Source of the DNA: Actinomycetota bacterium
GTDB taxonomy: Bacteria; Actinomycetota; UBA4738
DNA: 5,557 nt
Direction: 5' to 3'
NCBI GenBank assembly: GCA_013816105.1
Contig: JACDEY010000088.1
Location: 1-5,557 of the forward strand
Shown here one piece after another: positions 1-5,197 of the stretch. The notes beneath the pieces are model-generated. The model did no database searches. It was not told where the DNA came from and was given only the letters and a program-made list of their open reading frames with translations. Position numbers and translations under genes: made by a program. The stretch's first letter is position 1. Every line of letters starts with the position of its first letter.

Positions 1-1
1 C

Positions 2-925
2 GTCACCTCCGTGTCCAAGGCCATCCGCCGTACACGCGCCGGTCTGAAGGACCCGAAGCGGCCATCCGGCTCGTTCATCTTCCTCGGCCCTTCGGGCGTC
101 GGGAAGACGGAGCTGTCCAAGACGCTGGCGGAGTTCCTCTTCGGGGACGAGGACGCCCTGATACAGCTCGACATGTCCGAGTACATGGAGAAGCACACCG
201 TTTCCCGGCTGATCGGCTCCCCGCCGGGCTACGTCGGGTACGAGGAGGGCGGCCAGCTCACCGAGGCCGTCAGGCGCAAGCCCTTCAGCGTGGTCCTGTT
301 CGACGAGATCGAGAAGGCCCACCCCGACGTGTTCAACACGCTGCTGCAGATCCTCGAGGACGGGCACCTCACCGATGCCCAGGGCCACAAGGTGGACTTC
401 AAGAACACCGTGATCATCATGACGTCGAACCTGGGGACCCGCGACATCCAGAAGGGCCCCGGGATCGGCTTCGCGATGGCGGGAGACGAGACGGTGACGT
501 ACGAGCGGATGAAGGAGAAGGTCATGGAGGAGCTGAAACGCTCCTTCCGGCCCGAGTTCCTGAACCGGATCGACGAGGTAATCGTCTTCCACTCGCTCTC
601 GCGCGAGGATGTGAAGAGCATCGTCGACCTCATGATGAGGCGCGTCCGTGAGCAGCTGAAGGCCAAGGACGTCGAGATCGAGCTGACCGACGGGGCGAAG
701 ACCCTCCTCGCCGATAGGGGATACGACCCCTCCCTGGGCGCGCGTCCGCTCCGTCGAACCATCCAGCGACTGGTCGAGGACCCCTTGTCCGAGAAGCTCC
801 TGTGGAAGGAGTTCAGGGCGGGCCAGACGATCATCGTGGACGTGAGGGACGACGAGATCATCTTCGAGTCGGCGCCGGTCCCACCCGACATGCCTCCCGT
901 GGAGCTGGCGGGACAGGAGTCCTAG
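2..925 (+). CDS. clpC: ATP-dependent Clp protease ATP-binding subunit ClpC, C-terminal part (5' end outside window)
   Basis: AAA+ unfoldase that threads substrates into the ClpP protease in the cytoplasm. The reading frame is open to the left edge ([14 protein letters not shown]), so the GTG at 11 is an internal codon, not a start. About 307 residues are visible, covering the second ATPase domain and C-terminus; the N-domain, first ATPase domain and middle domain lie upstream. Numbering from the Met/Val at base 11: Walker A GPSGVGKT at 26-33, pore loop GYVG at 73-76, Walker B VVLFDE at 94-99, sensor 1 TSN at 138-140, a GIGF tripeptide-loop motif at 151-154 where ClpP-docking loops lie, [10 protein letters not shown] at 179-188, and sensor 2 GARPLRR at 243-249. 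The tail is proline-rich and acidic. The docking loop and pattern fit ClpC/ClpA-type partners of ClpP rather than ClpB. It ends in TAG 89 nt before the HTH gene, whose operon encodes a related N-domain. Confidence 0.96.
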   Translation, partial: VTSVSKAIRRTRAGLKDPKRPSGSFIFLGPSGVGKTELSKTLAEFLFGDEDALIQLDMSEYMEKHTVSRLIGSPPGYVGYEEGGQLTEAVRRKPFSVVLFDEIEKAHPDVFNTLLQILEDGHLTDAQGHKVDFKNTVIIMTSNLGTRDIQKGPGIGFAMAGDETVTYERMKEKVMEELKRSFRPEFLNRIDEVIVFHSLSREDVKSIVDLMMRRVREQLKAKDVEIELTDGAKTLLADRGYDPSLGARPLRRTIQRLVEDPLSEKLLWKEFRAGQTIIVDVRDDEIIFESAPVPPDMPPVELAGQES

Positions 926-967
926 AGCCGGCCCACCGCACTTCCATAGCTTCCCCCAAGACCGGCG

Positions 968-983
968 GTCAACCTAGGTTGAC
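968..983. promoter_or_regulatory. Operator-like perfect palindrome, copy 1
   Basis: GTCAACCTAGGTTGAC is a perfect 16-base palindrome (GTCAA, 6 nt, TTGAC). Its right arm forms five of the six bases of the -35 box at 979-984. The same half-sites and spacing recur 27 bp downstream, so this looks like a dimer-binding site for a transcription factor. The small HTH protein encoded just downstream is the obvious candidate; that link is inference. Confidence 0.75.
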
Positions 984-1007
984 ATGGACGGGACGTCAAT
1001 ATATGTT
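979..1007 (+). promoter_or_regulatory. Predicted sigma-70-type promoter of the HTH/Clp-N operon
   Basis: A perfect TTGACA -35 box lies at 979-984. Exactly 17 nt later is TATGTT at 1002-1007, which fits the TANNNT -10 consensus. The predicted transcription start, 7-8 nt after the -10 box, falls at about 1014-1015, on the A of the ATG at 1015. This predicts a leaderless mRNA, a common arrangement in actinobacteria, and explains why no Shine-Dalgarno sequence precedes the gene. Both promoter boxes overlap palindromes, so the promoter is probably repressible. The start site itself is inferred. Confidence 0.7.
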
Positions 1008-1011
1008 GACG
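994..1011. promoter_or_regulatory. Operator-like imperfect palindrome, copy 2
   Basis: CGTCAATATATGTTGACG is an 18-base palindrome with one mismatched pair (1000/1005). It has the same GTCAA-N6-TTGAC core as the copy at 968-983, with centres 27 bp apart. It fully covers the predicted -10 box at 1002-1007, so a bound protein would block RNA polymerase. An ATG at 1003 lies inside it, which argues against that ATG being the start. Confidence 0.7.
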
Positions 1012-1014
1012 CCC

Positions 1015-1242
1015 ATGGAGGAAGCGACGAGGCTGGCCGAGGCGACGACGAGCCGTGACCCACGGGTGGGACTTCGCGCGGTGGCCGCGCTGCGAAGGCT
1101 CCTGGAGCAGTTGGAGGCCCTGCAGGTTCGAAACGCTCGAAAGCTGGGGTGGTCGTGGCGGGAGATCGCTGGCGAGCTCCACGTGAGCAAGCAGGCCGTT
1201 CACAAGAAACACGCCGAGCGCCGGCTGCTCCCTAGGAGGTAA
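1015..1242 (+). CDS. Small helix-turn-helix DNA-binding protein, probable autoregulator of the Clp-N operon
   Basis: 75 residues. Residues 16-43 are Leu/Ala/Arg-rich and probably helical (RVGLRAVAALRRLLEQLEAL), a likely dimerisation segment. Residues 44-68 form a helix-turn-helix, GWSWREIAGELHVSKQAVHKKH, with the SWREIA-x-x-L-x-VS-(K/R)QAVH pattern seen in small actinobacterial HTH proteins. The tail is basic (ERRLLPRR). The start chosen is ATG 1015 because it sits where the predicted promoter would begin the transcript. The in-frame ATG 1003 (79 residues) would overlap the -10 box, and a longer frame back to 802 runs through clpC and has no HTH-like content. The stop overlaps the ribosome-binding site of the Clp-N gene 4 nt before its start, so the two are probably translated together. 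Likely role, inferred: dimeric repressor acting at the two palindromes upstream. A sigma-factor-fragment origin for the HTH is possible. Confidence 0.82.
   Translation: MEEATRLAEATTSRDPRVGLRAVAALRRLLEQLEALQVRNARKLGWSWREIAGELHVSKQAVHKKHAERRLLPRR
1234..1239 (+). promoter_or_regulatory. Strong ribosome-binding site of the Clp-N gene
   Basis: AGGAGG lies 7 nt before the ATG at 1247 and directly abuts the TAA stop of the HTH gene (1240-1242). It is the strongest Shine-Dalgarno sequence in the window. It suggests that the Clp-N protein is made in larger amounts than the leaderless HTH protein from the same mRNA, which would suit a sponge or decoy role. Confidence 0.85.
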
Positions 1243-1246
1243 CGCC

Positions 1247-1876
1247 ATGTTCGAGCGCTTCACCTCGTCGGCTCGGGAGGCGGTCGTCCAGGCGCAGGCG
1301 GCTGCCAGAGATCTGCGACACAACTACATCGGGACCGAGCATCTCCTCCTTGGCCTCGGTCTCACCGAGCAGAGCGTTGCCGAAAGAGTCCTCAGAGGTC
1401 TCGGTCTCGAGTCCAGGAACATCCGCAGCGGCATCGTCCGAATCGTGGGAGAGGGGCCGCCCGCTCCGATCCGTACCGGAGACGCGGAGGCCCTGCGCTC
1501 GATCGGCATCGACATCGATGAGATTCGGCGACGTACCGAGGAGGCTTTCGGGCCGGGTGCCTTGGACAGGCCGCTGCCCGTGCGCCGTTGGAGCCTCCGT
1601 GGGCGCCGCACCTCCAGATGCATATCGATCTCGGGACACATCCCGTTCACATCCCGGGCCAAGAAGGTGATGGAGCTCTCGTTCCGAGAGGCGCTGCGCC
1701 TCGGTCACAAGTACGTAGGGACCGAGCACATCCTTCTCGCCCTCGTTCGGGACGGGGAAGGCGTGGCTGCCTGCCTGCTCGAAGAGAGCGGGGTCTCTGC
1801 GGAACGGGTGCGGATCGCCGTCCTCGATGCGCTACGGGAACCGAACACCTCTGCTCCGCCAGGCGAGGGGTCCTAG
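1247..1876 (+). CDS. Stand-alone double Clp N-domain protein without ATPase (ClpC2-like)
   Basis: 209 residues with two Clp N-domain repeats and nothing else. Repeat 1 is about residues 1-60 (MFERFTSSAREAVVQAQ, then HNYIGTEHLLLGL at 25-37); repeat 2 is about 132-195 (IPFTSRAKKVMELSFREAL, then HKYVGTEHILLAL at 154-166). No Walker motif is present, and the frame stops cleanly at TAG, so this is not a decayed clpC. Between the repeats is a linker of about 70 residues with DAEALRSIGIDIDEIRRR, FGPGALDRP and an Arg-rich stretch (113-124), much longer than the linker in ClpC itself. In ClpC the N-domain binds adaptors, damaged or phospho-arginine proteins and cyclic-peptide antibiotics. A free copy could compete for these or sense them. 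Mycobacterial ClpC2 is, from memory, an HTH/Clp-N fusion proposed to protect ClpC1; here the two parts are adjacent genes. Function here is inferred. Confidence 0.9.
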   Translation: MFERFTSSAREAVVQAQAAARDLRHNYIGTEHLLLGLGLTEQSVAERVLRGLGLESRNIRSGIVRIVGEGPPAPIRTGDAEALRSIGIDIDEIRRRTEEAFGPGALDRPLPVRRWSLRGRRTSRCISISGHIPFTSRAKKVMELSFREALRLGHKYVGTEHILLALVRDGEGVAACLLEESGVSAERVRIAVLDALREPNTSAPPGEGS

Positions 1877-1883
1877 AGACCCA

Positions 1884-1918
1884 CTCCGATGTCGCCCGCG
1901 CCGACCGACACGTCGGAG
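1884..1918. repeat. Inverted repeat between the Clp-N gene and radA, possible terminator
   Basis: CTCCGATGT at 1884-1892 pairs with ACGTCGGAG at 1910-1918, giving a 9-bp stem with one G-T pair and a 17-nt loop. It begins 7 nt after the Clp-N stop. No T-run follows, so it is not a classical intrinsic terminator, but U-less hairpins may end transcripts in high-GC actinobacteria. A competing 5-bp hairpin (CCGAC at 1901-1905 with GTCGG at 1912-1916) shares the right arm. Confidence 0.35.
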
Positions 1919-1946
1919 CAGGTCAGGCCGTGTCACTGCCACTCCC

Positions 1947-1952
1947 TAAGGT
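1947..1952 (+). promoter_or_regulatory. Possible -10 box (leaderless) or weak ribosome-binding site of radA
   Basis: TAAGGT fits TANNNT and lies 6 nt before the GTG start at 1959, so transcription could begin at or next to the start codon. The same bases contain AAGG, a weak Shine-Dalgarno match at usable spacing. I see no good -35 box 16-18 nt upstream, so the two readings cannot be separated from sequence alone. Confidence 0.35.
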
Positions 1953-1958
1953 CTTTAC

Positions 1959-3299
1959 GTGGGCAAGGTGAAGCGGCTCTTCGTCTGCTCGTCGTGCGAG
2001 CATCCGGCCGGGCAGTGGTCGGGCAAGTGCGCCTCCTGCGGAGCGTGGGGGACCATCGGCGAGCATCCGGCAGGGTCGGGGGCCCGGGCCGTGGCGGGCG
2101 CACGACCACTTCGCATCGCCACCCTGGCCCCGGATCCCGAGGAGCACCGAATCTCGACAGGGTTTCCCGGCCTCGACCGGGTCGTGGGCGGGGGGCTCGT
2201 TCCTGGATCGACGCTCCTCCTGGCGGGGGCGCCCGGCATCGGCAAGTCGACCCTTCTCCTCCAGCTGGCGTCGCGCTTGAGCCGAGCCGGGCACTCCTGT
2301 CTGGTCGCCTCCGGGGAGGAAGCGCGAGGCCAGGTGGCCGCGCGGGCCCGCCGGCTCGGGCTTCCGGGCGAGGACCTGGGGTACGTCCCGGGCCGGGACC
2401 TGGAAGAGGTGCTGGAGGCCGCCCGCTTCCGCGGTCCCTCCGTGCTGATCGTGGACTCCGTTCAGACGATAAGGAACGCGGAGTCCGAGTCCCTCCCGGG
2501 GGGCCCGGGCCAGGTCCGGACATGCGCCGACGCCCTCATCGGGCTCGCGAAGGAGCGGGACATCACCCTCATCCTGGCGGGGCACGTGACGAAGGACGGC
2601 GATGTCGCCGGGCCACGTACCTTGGAGCATGCCGTGGACGTCGTGCTGACGTTCGAGGGTGACCCGCGGTCGGGCCTGCGGGTCCTGACGGCGGGCAAGA
2701 ACCGCTTCGGACCCGAAGGGGAGGTTGCCTGGTTCGACATGCGGCCTTCGGGCCTGGTCGAGACGGACGCCGGCCCTCGCATCGGTGACGGATCCGTCGA
2801 ACCGGGATGCGCAACCGCTCTCACGCTCGCCGGGAGGCGGGCGCTCGCTGTGGAGGTGCAGGCCCTCGTGATGCTCACCAACGGTCCCGCTCGCCGACAG
2901 GTGAGCGGACTCGACCCCCGGCGCTTTCATATCCTCTCTGCCGTGACGGATCGGGTGTTCCGGCTGAACCTAACCGGCGCGGAGCTGTTCGGGGCGTCGA
3001 CCGGTGGCCTTCATCTGGACGATCCCGGGACCGACCTGGCCATCGTCGCGGCGCTCGCTTCTGCCGGATCGGGGAATGCGCCACCTCAGGGCGTGGGGTT
3101 CGTCGGCGAGGTGTCCCTGACCGGCACGGTGCGCGACGTCGCCGGCATGGATCAGCGCATCGCGGCGGCGGCCTCCGCGGGCCTGGACGAGCTGATCGTT
3201 GCTCCTGTCGGATCGGTCCCGCACCGGACCCGGGACGGGGTGCGCGTCCGCCCGGTGCGCCACGTCCGAGAAGCACTGTCATGGATGGGCGCTCCGTAG
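1959..3299 (+). CDS. radA: DNA repair protein RadA (Sms)
   Basis: 446 residues, normal length for RadA, a DnaB-like ATPase that extends D-loops and migrates branches with RecA during recombination repair. Domains in order: a four-cysteine zinc finger (C10, C13, C24, C27; CSSC and CASC); a RecA-like ATPase with Walker A GAPGIGKST at 90-98 and Walker B VLIVDS at 162-167; GHVTKDGDVAGPRTLEH at 208-224; the RadA signature KNRFG at 247-251; and a C-terminal Lon-protease-like domain (about 285-440) containing SGLDPRR, TGGLHLDDPGTDLAI and GFVGEVSLTG. The first position of Walker A is GAPG rather than the commoner GDPG. The start is the GTG at 1959, the first start before the zinc finger; GTG 1968 is an alternative that would remove three residues. 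The usual actinobacterial neighbour disA does not follow. Likely a single-gene transcript, since carD has its own promoter. Confidence 0.97.
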   Translation: MGKVKRLFVCSSCEHPAGQWSGKCASCGAWGTIGEHPAGSGARAVAGARPLRIATLAPDPEEHRISTGFPGLDRVVGGGLVPGSTLLLAGAPGIGKSTLLLQLASRLSRAGHSCLVASGEEARGQVAARARRLGLPGEDLGYVPGRDLEEVLEAARFRGPSVLIVDSVQTIRNAESESLPGGPGQVRTCADALIGLAKERDITLILAGHVTKDGDVAGPRTLEHAVDVVLTFEGDPRSGLRVLTAGKNRFGPEGEVAWFDMRPSGLVETDAGPRIGDGSVEPGCATALTLAGRRALAVEVQALVMLTNGPARRQVSGLDPRRFHILSAVTDRVFRLNLTGAELFGASTGGLHLDDPGTDLAIVAALASAGSGNAPPQGVGFVGEVSLTGTVRDVAGMDQRIAAAASAGLDELIVAPVGSVPHRTRDGVRVRPVRHVREALSWMGAP

Positions 3300-3347
3300 C
3301 CCGGGCGGCAGCCGGCCCCCACATGGCCCGTGACCAGCACTTTTGAT

Positions 3348-3377
3348 TTGCGGCGGCCGTCGGAGCCGTGTTACCCT
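3348..3377 (+). promoter_or_regulatory. Predicted promoter of carD, extended -10 type
   Basis: TACCCT at 3372-3377 fits TANNNT and is preceded by TG at 3369-3370 (TGTTACCCT), an extended -10 box. TTGCGG at 3348-3353 is a partial -35 box with an 18-nt spacer; another TTG-type element, TTGATT at 3343-3348, is too far away. The predicted start near 3384 gives a 5' leader of about 35 nt that includes the ribosome-binding site. The rest of the 119-nt gap after radA (3300-3345) holds only weak, G+C-rich complementarities and no convincing terminator. Confidence 0.5.
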
Positions 3378-3406
3378 GGGTTCGCGGAAGGTGATCGCTC
3401 CGATTC

Positions 3407-3413
3407 GGAGGGG
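3407..3413 (+). promoter_or_regulatory. Ribosome-binding site supporting the carD GTG start
   Basis: GGAGGGG lies 5-7 nt before the GTG at 3419 and fixes that codon as the start. The protein then begins MFHKGDRVVYPHHG, the normal CarD N-terminus. Confidence 0.75.
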
Positions 3414-3418
3414 GTGTC

Positions 3419-3904
3419 GTGTTCCACAAGGGAGATAGGGTTGTATATCCACACCACGGCGCGGCTATCATAGAAGATCTCCAGGAACGCGAGATATCCG
3501 GACAAACGAAAACGTACTTCGTCCTTCGACTGACGCAGGGCGACCTGACCCTTATGGTTCCAGTCGACAACAGTCAACAGGTCGGTCTCCGGGAGATCTG
3601 CTCAAAGCGCGAGGTCAAGAAGGTGTTCGACCTCCTCCGTGAGGAGGAGACCCATATGCCGACCAACTGGAGCAGACGCTTCAAGACGAACGTCGAGAAG
3701 TTGCGGTCCGGCGATATCTTCCAGGTGGCCGAGGTGGTGCGAAACCTTTCCGTCCGCGAGCGGGAGAAGGGTCTCTCGGCCGGAGAGAAGCGGATGCTCG
3801 CGAAGGCGCGCCAGATCCTGGTCTCCGAGCTGACTTTCGCGGTGGAGTCCGACGAGGAACACGCCGAGGCCATGCTCGACAAGGTCCTCGAGGAAGCGCA
3901 CTAG
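3419..3904 (+). CDS. carD: RNA polymerase-binding transcription regulator CarD
   Basis: 161 residues, essentially the length of mycobacterial CarD. The N-terminal Tudor-like domain (about 1-60; GDRVVYPHHGAAIIED, YFVLRLTQGDLTLMVPVDN) binds the RNA polymerase beta subunit. The helical C-terminal domain (about 65-155) binds DNA at the upstream edge of the bubble; the conserved Trp is W84 in PTNWSRRFKTN, followed by ALRS-type and EKGLSAGEKRML motifs typical of the family. CarD stabilises the open complex at housekeeping and rRNA promoters and is essential in mycobacteria. The start is set by the ribosome-binding site at 3407-3413. The first 45 or so codons are visibly poorer in G+C than the neighbours and include two ATA and one AGG codon; the protein itself is fully typical, so transfer is unlikely. 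The position before ispD is the standard actinobacterial arrangement. Confidence 0.97.
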   Translation: MFHKGDRVVYPHHGAAIIEDLQEREISGQTKTYFVLRLTQGDLTLMVPVDNSQQVGLREICSKREVKKVFDLLREEETHMPTNWSRRFKTNVEKLRSGDIFQVAEVVRNLSVREREKGLSAGEKRMLAKARQILVSELTFAVESDEEHAEAMLDKVLEEAH

Positions 3905-3940
3905 CTACAGCCTCTCCCGCCAGCTGTACTCCCCGGACGG

Positions 3941-3946
3941 TAGGCT
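3941..3946 (+). promoter_or_regulatory. Possible -10 box of the ispD-ispF-rlmB operon (leaderless start)
   Basis: TAGGCT fits TANNNT and ends 7 nt before the GTG at 3954, so the transcript could begin at the start codon. There is no good Shine-Dalgarno sequence at the right distance, which agrees with a leaderless start. No clear -35 box is visible in the 49-nt gap after carD, so read-through from carD remains possible. Confidence 0.4.
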
Positions 3947-3953
3947 GCCCTGA

Positions 3954-4715
3954 GTGTCAGGGGGAAGCCGGGGCCCAAGAACCGCTGCCGCCCTGCTCCT
4001 CGCGGCCGGGTCCGGCGAGCGGCTTGGCGCGGGTGTCCCCAAGGCCTTCGCCGAGCTCGCGGGCGTTTCCCTCTTGGTGAGGTCGCTCCGCACGCTTGGC
4101 TCGTCCCGGGCGGTCGGCCCAATCGTCATCGTGGTCCCGGAAGCCTGGCAATCCGAAGCCCGGCGGCTCAAGGCCGATTCGGGGATCGCCGAAGAGGTCG
4201 CCATCGTCACGGGCGGCTCGACCCGACGGGACTCGGTTGCTCGGGGCCTGGAGGCTCTGCACTCGCACGTCGACGCCATCCTGTGCCACGACGCGGCCCG
4301 TCCACTCGCCTCGGTCGACCTCGTCGATCGCGTCACCGGGCGCCTGTGGGCAACCCGCCGCGGCCCCGCCGGTGGGGCCGAAGACGCGGATGGGGTGGTG
4401 CCGATCGTTCCGAGCCGCGACACCATCAAGCGGGTAAGAGACGGTTGGGTCGTGGAGACCATCCCACGCGAGGAGCTCGGGCTCGTCCAGACCCCCCAGG
4501 CGTTCCGAGCCGAGGCGCTGCGCGAAGCTCACGCCCGGGCCCCGAACGGCGAGGCGGCCTCGGACGACGCCGTGCTGCTGGAGGCCGCGGGATTCCGTGT
4601 GGCGGTCGTGGACGGAGAGCGGTCCAATCTGAAAGTGACAACCGAGGAGGACCTCAGGATGGCAGAGCACATCCTCGGCACGGGCGGCGAGACTCTATGG
4701 GGCAGCCGCTCGTGA
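3954..4715 (+). CDS. ispD: 2-C-methyl-D-erythritol 4-phosphate cytidylyltransferase IspD
   Basis: 253 residues. Third enzyme of the non-mevalonate (MEP) isoprenoid pathway: joins methylerythritol phosphate to CTP, giving CDP-methylerythritol and pyrophosphate. Visible motifs: the CTP-binding loop LLLAAGSGERLGAGVPKAF at 14-32 with R23 and K30, TGGSTRRDSV at 87-95, CHDAARPL at 111-118, DTIKRV at 156-161, VQTPQAFR at 178-185, ASDDAVLLE at 202-210 and NLKVTTEEDL at 225-234 with K227. A glycine-rich stretch at 137-147 before the DTIK motif appears a few residues longer than in common homologues. The start is GTG 3954, which leaves nine residues before the first strand; no other in-frame ATG/GTG precedes the CTP-binding loop. 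The stop overlaps ispF by GTGA, indicating translational coupling. The C-terminal GTGGETLWGSRS follows the usual end of the fold. Confidence 0.95.
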   Translation: MSGGSRGPRTAAALLLAAGSGERLGAGVPKAFAELAGVSLLVRSLRTLGSSRAVGPIVIVVPEAWQSEARRLKADSGIAEEVAIVTGGSTRRDSVARGLEALHSHVDAILCHDAARPLASVDLVDRVTGRLWATRRGPAGGAEDADGVVPIVPSRDTIKRVRDGWVVETIPREELGLVQTPQAFRAEALREAHARAPNGEAASDDAVLLEAAGFRVAVVDGERSNLKVTTEEDLRMAEHILGTGGETLWGSRS

Positions 4716-5197
4716 CGGGGATTCGGGTAGGGCTCGGGCTGGACCTCCACCCACGCGGTGGCGACGGCCCGCTTTCGCTGGGGGGCGTCCACTTCGACGG
4801 TGAGCCGGGTTTGCTCGGCCACTCCGACGGCGACGTCCTCTGCCACGCGCTGGCCGACGCGCTCCTTGGGGCGGCGGGACTCGGGGACCTCGGCGAGCAC
4901 TTTCCCGATTCGGATCCGAAGCACCGAGGCCTCCCCGGCCTGACGCTGCTCTCCCGCGTGGCCGAGATGGTGCGGGAGGCGCGCCTCCAGCCCCACCGTT
5001 GCGACCTGACGGTTCTGGCGGAGCGCCCACGCATCTCCACCCGTCGTGACGAGATCCGAGGGAACGTGGCGGCGGCCCTCGGCGTTTCGCTCGACGCGGT
5101 CTCCGTCAAGGCCACACGACCGGAGGGCCTCGGCCTGACGGGGGACGGCGCGGCCTGCATCGCCGTGGCGACACTCGTGCCCCACCCGGGCCCGTGA
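4712..5197 (+). CDS. ispF: 2-C-methyl-D-erythritol 2,4-cyclodiphosphate synthase IspF
   Basis: 161 residues from GTG 4712. Fifth enzyme of the MEP pathway: cyclises CDP-methylerythritol 2-phosphate with loss of CMP; acts as a trimer with a divalent metal at the subunit interfaces. Metal ligands are present: D11 and H13 (LGLDLHP) and H45 (LCHALADALLG). GHSDGDV at 36-42, GLGDLGEHFPDSDP at 56-69 and VSVKAT at 130-135 are also normal. The C-terminal motif is unusual: where E. coli has TTTEKLGFTGRGEG (132-145), this protein has TRPEGLGLTGDGAA. GTG 4712 was chosen because it overlaps the ispD TGA as GTGA and places RVGLGLD at the usual distance from the N-terminus; ATG 4697 is an in-frame alternative (166 residues, 19-base overlap). 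It is coupled downstream to the methyltransferase by a second GTGA overlap. cysS, often the next gene in actinobacteria, is absent. Confidence 0.94.
   Translation: MTGIRVGLGLDLHPRGGDGPLSLGGVHFDGEPGLLGHSDGDVLCHALADALLGAAGLGDLGEHFPDSDPKHRGLPGLTLLSRVAEMVREARLQPHRCDLTVLAERPRISTRRDEIRGNVAAALGVSLDAVSVKATRPEGLGLTGDGAACIAVATLVPHPGP

Noticed and set aside
927..966. GCCGG...CCGGC as a clpC terminator
   Set aside because: Only 5 bp with a 30-nt loop and no T-run; expected by chance in this composition.
802..1014. Upstream extension of the HTH gene frame (146 residues in total)
   Set aside because: It lies inside clpC for most of its length, gives a Gly/Arg-rich translation typical of an out-of-frame read, and would cross the promoter and both palindromes.
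1247..1876. Clp-N gene as a broken or frameshifted clpC copy
   Set aside because: It has a strong ribosome-binding site, two intact repeats, a clean stop and no AAA+ remnants in the 82 nt after it; it fits an established stand-alone family.
1923..2930. Long open frame on the - strand opposite radA (335 codons)
   Set aside because: It is opposite a fully recognisable radA; its translation is low-complexity Arg/Pro/Gly/His-rich with no known motif. Long antisense frames are expected at this G+C content.
3301..3349. Possible radA terminator (GGGC/GCCC arms, then TTTTGATTT)
   Set aside because: The 4-bp stem is not next to the T-rich stretch, and the sequence just before the T-run (GTGACCAGCAC) pairs over only 3 bp.
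3957..4670. Long - strand frames opposite ispD and ispF
   Set aside because: They mirror the codon pattern of the real genes, have no recognisable domain and no ribosome-binding site.
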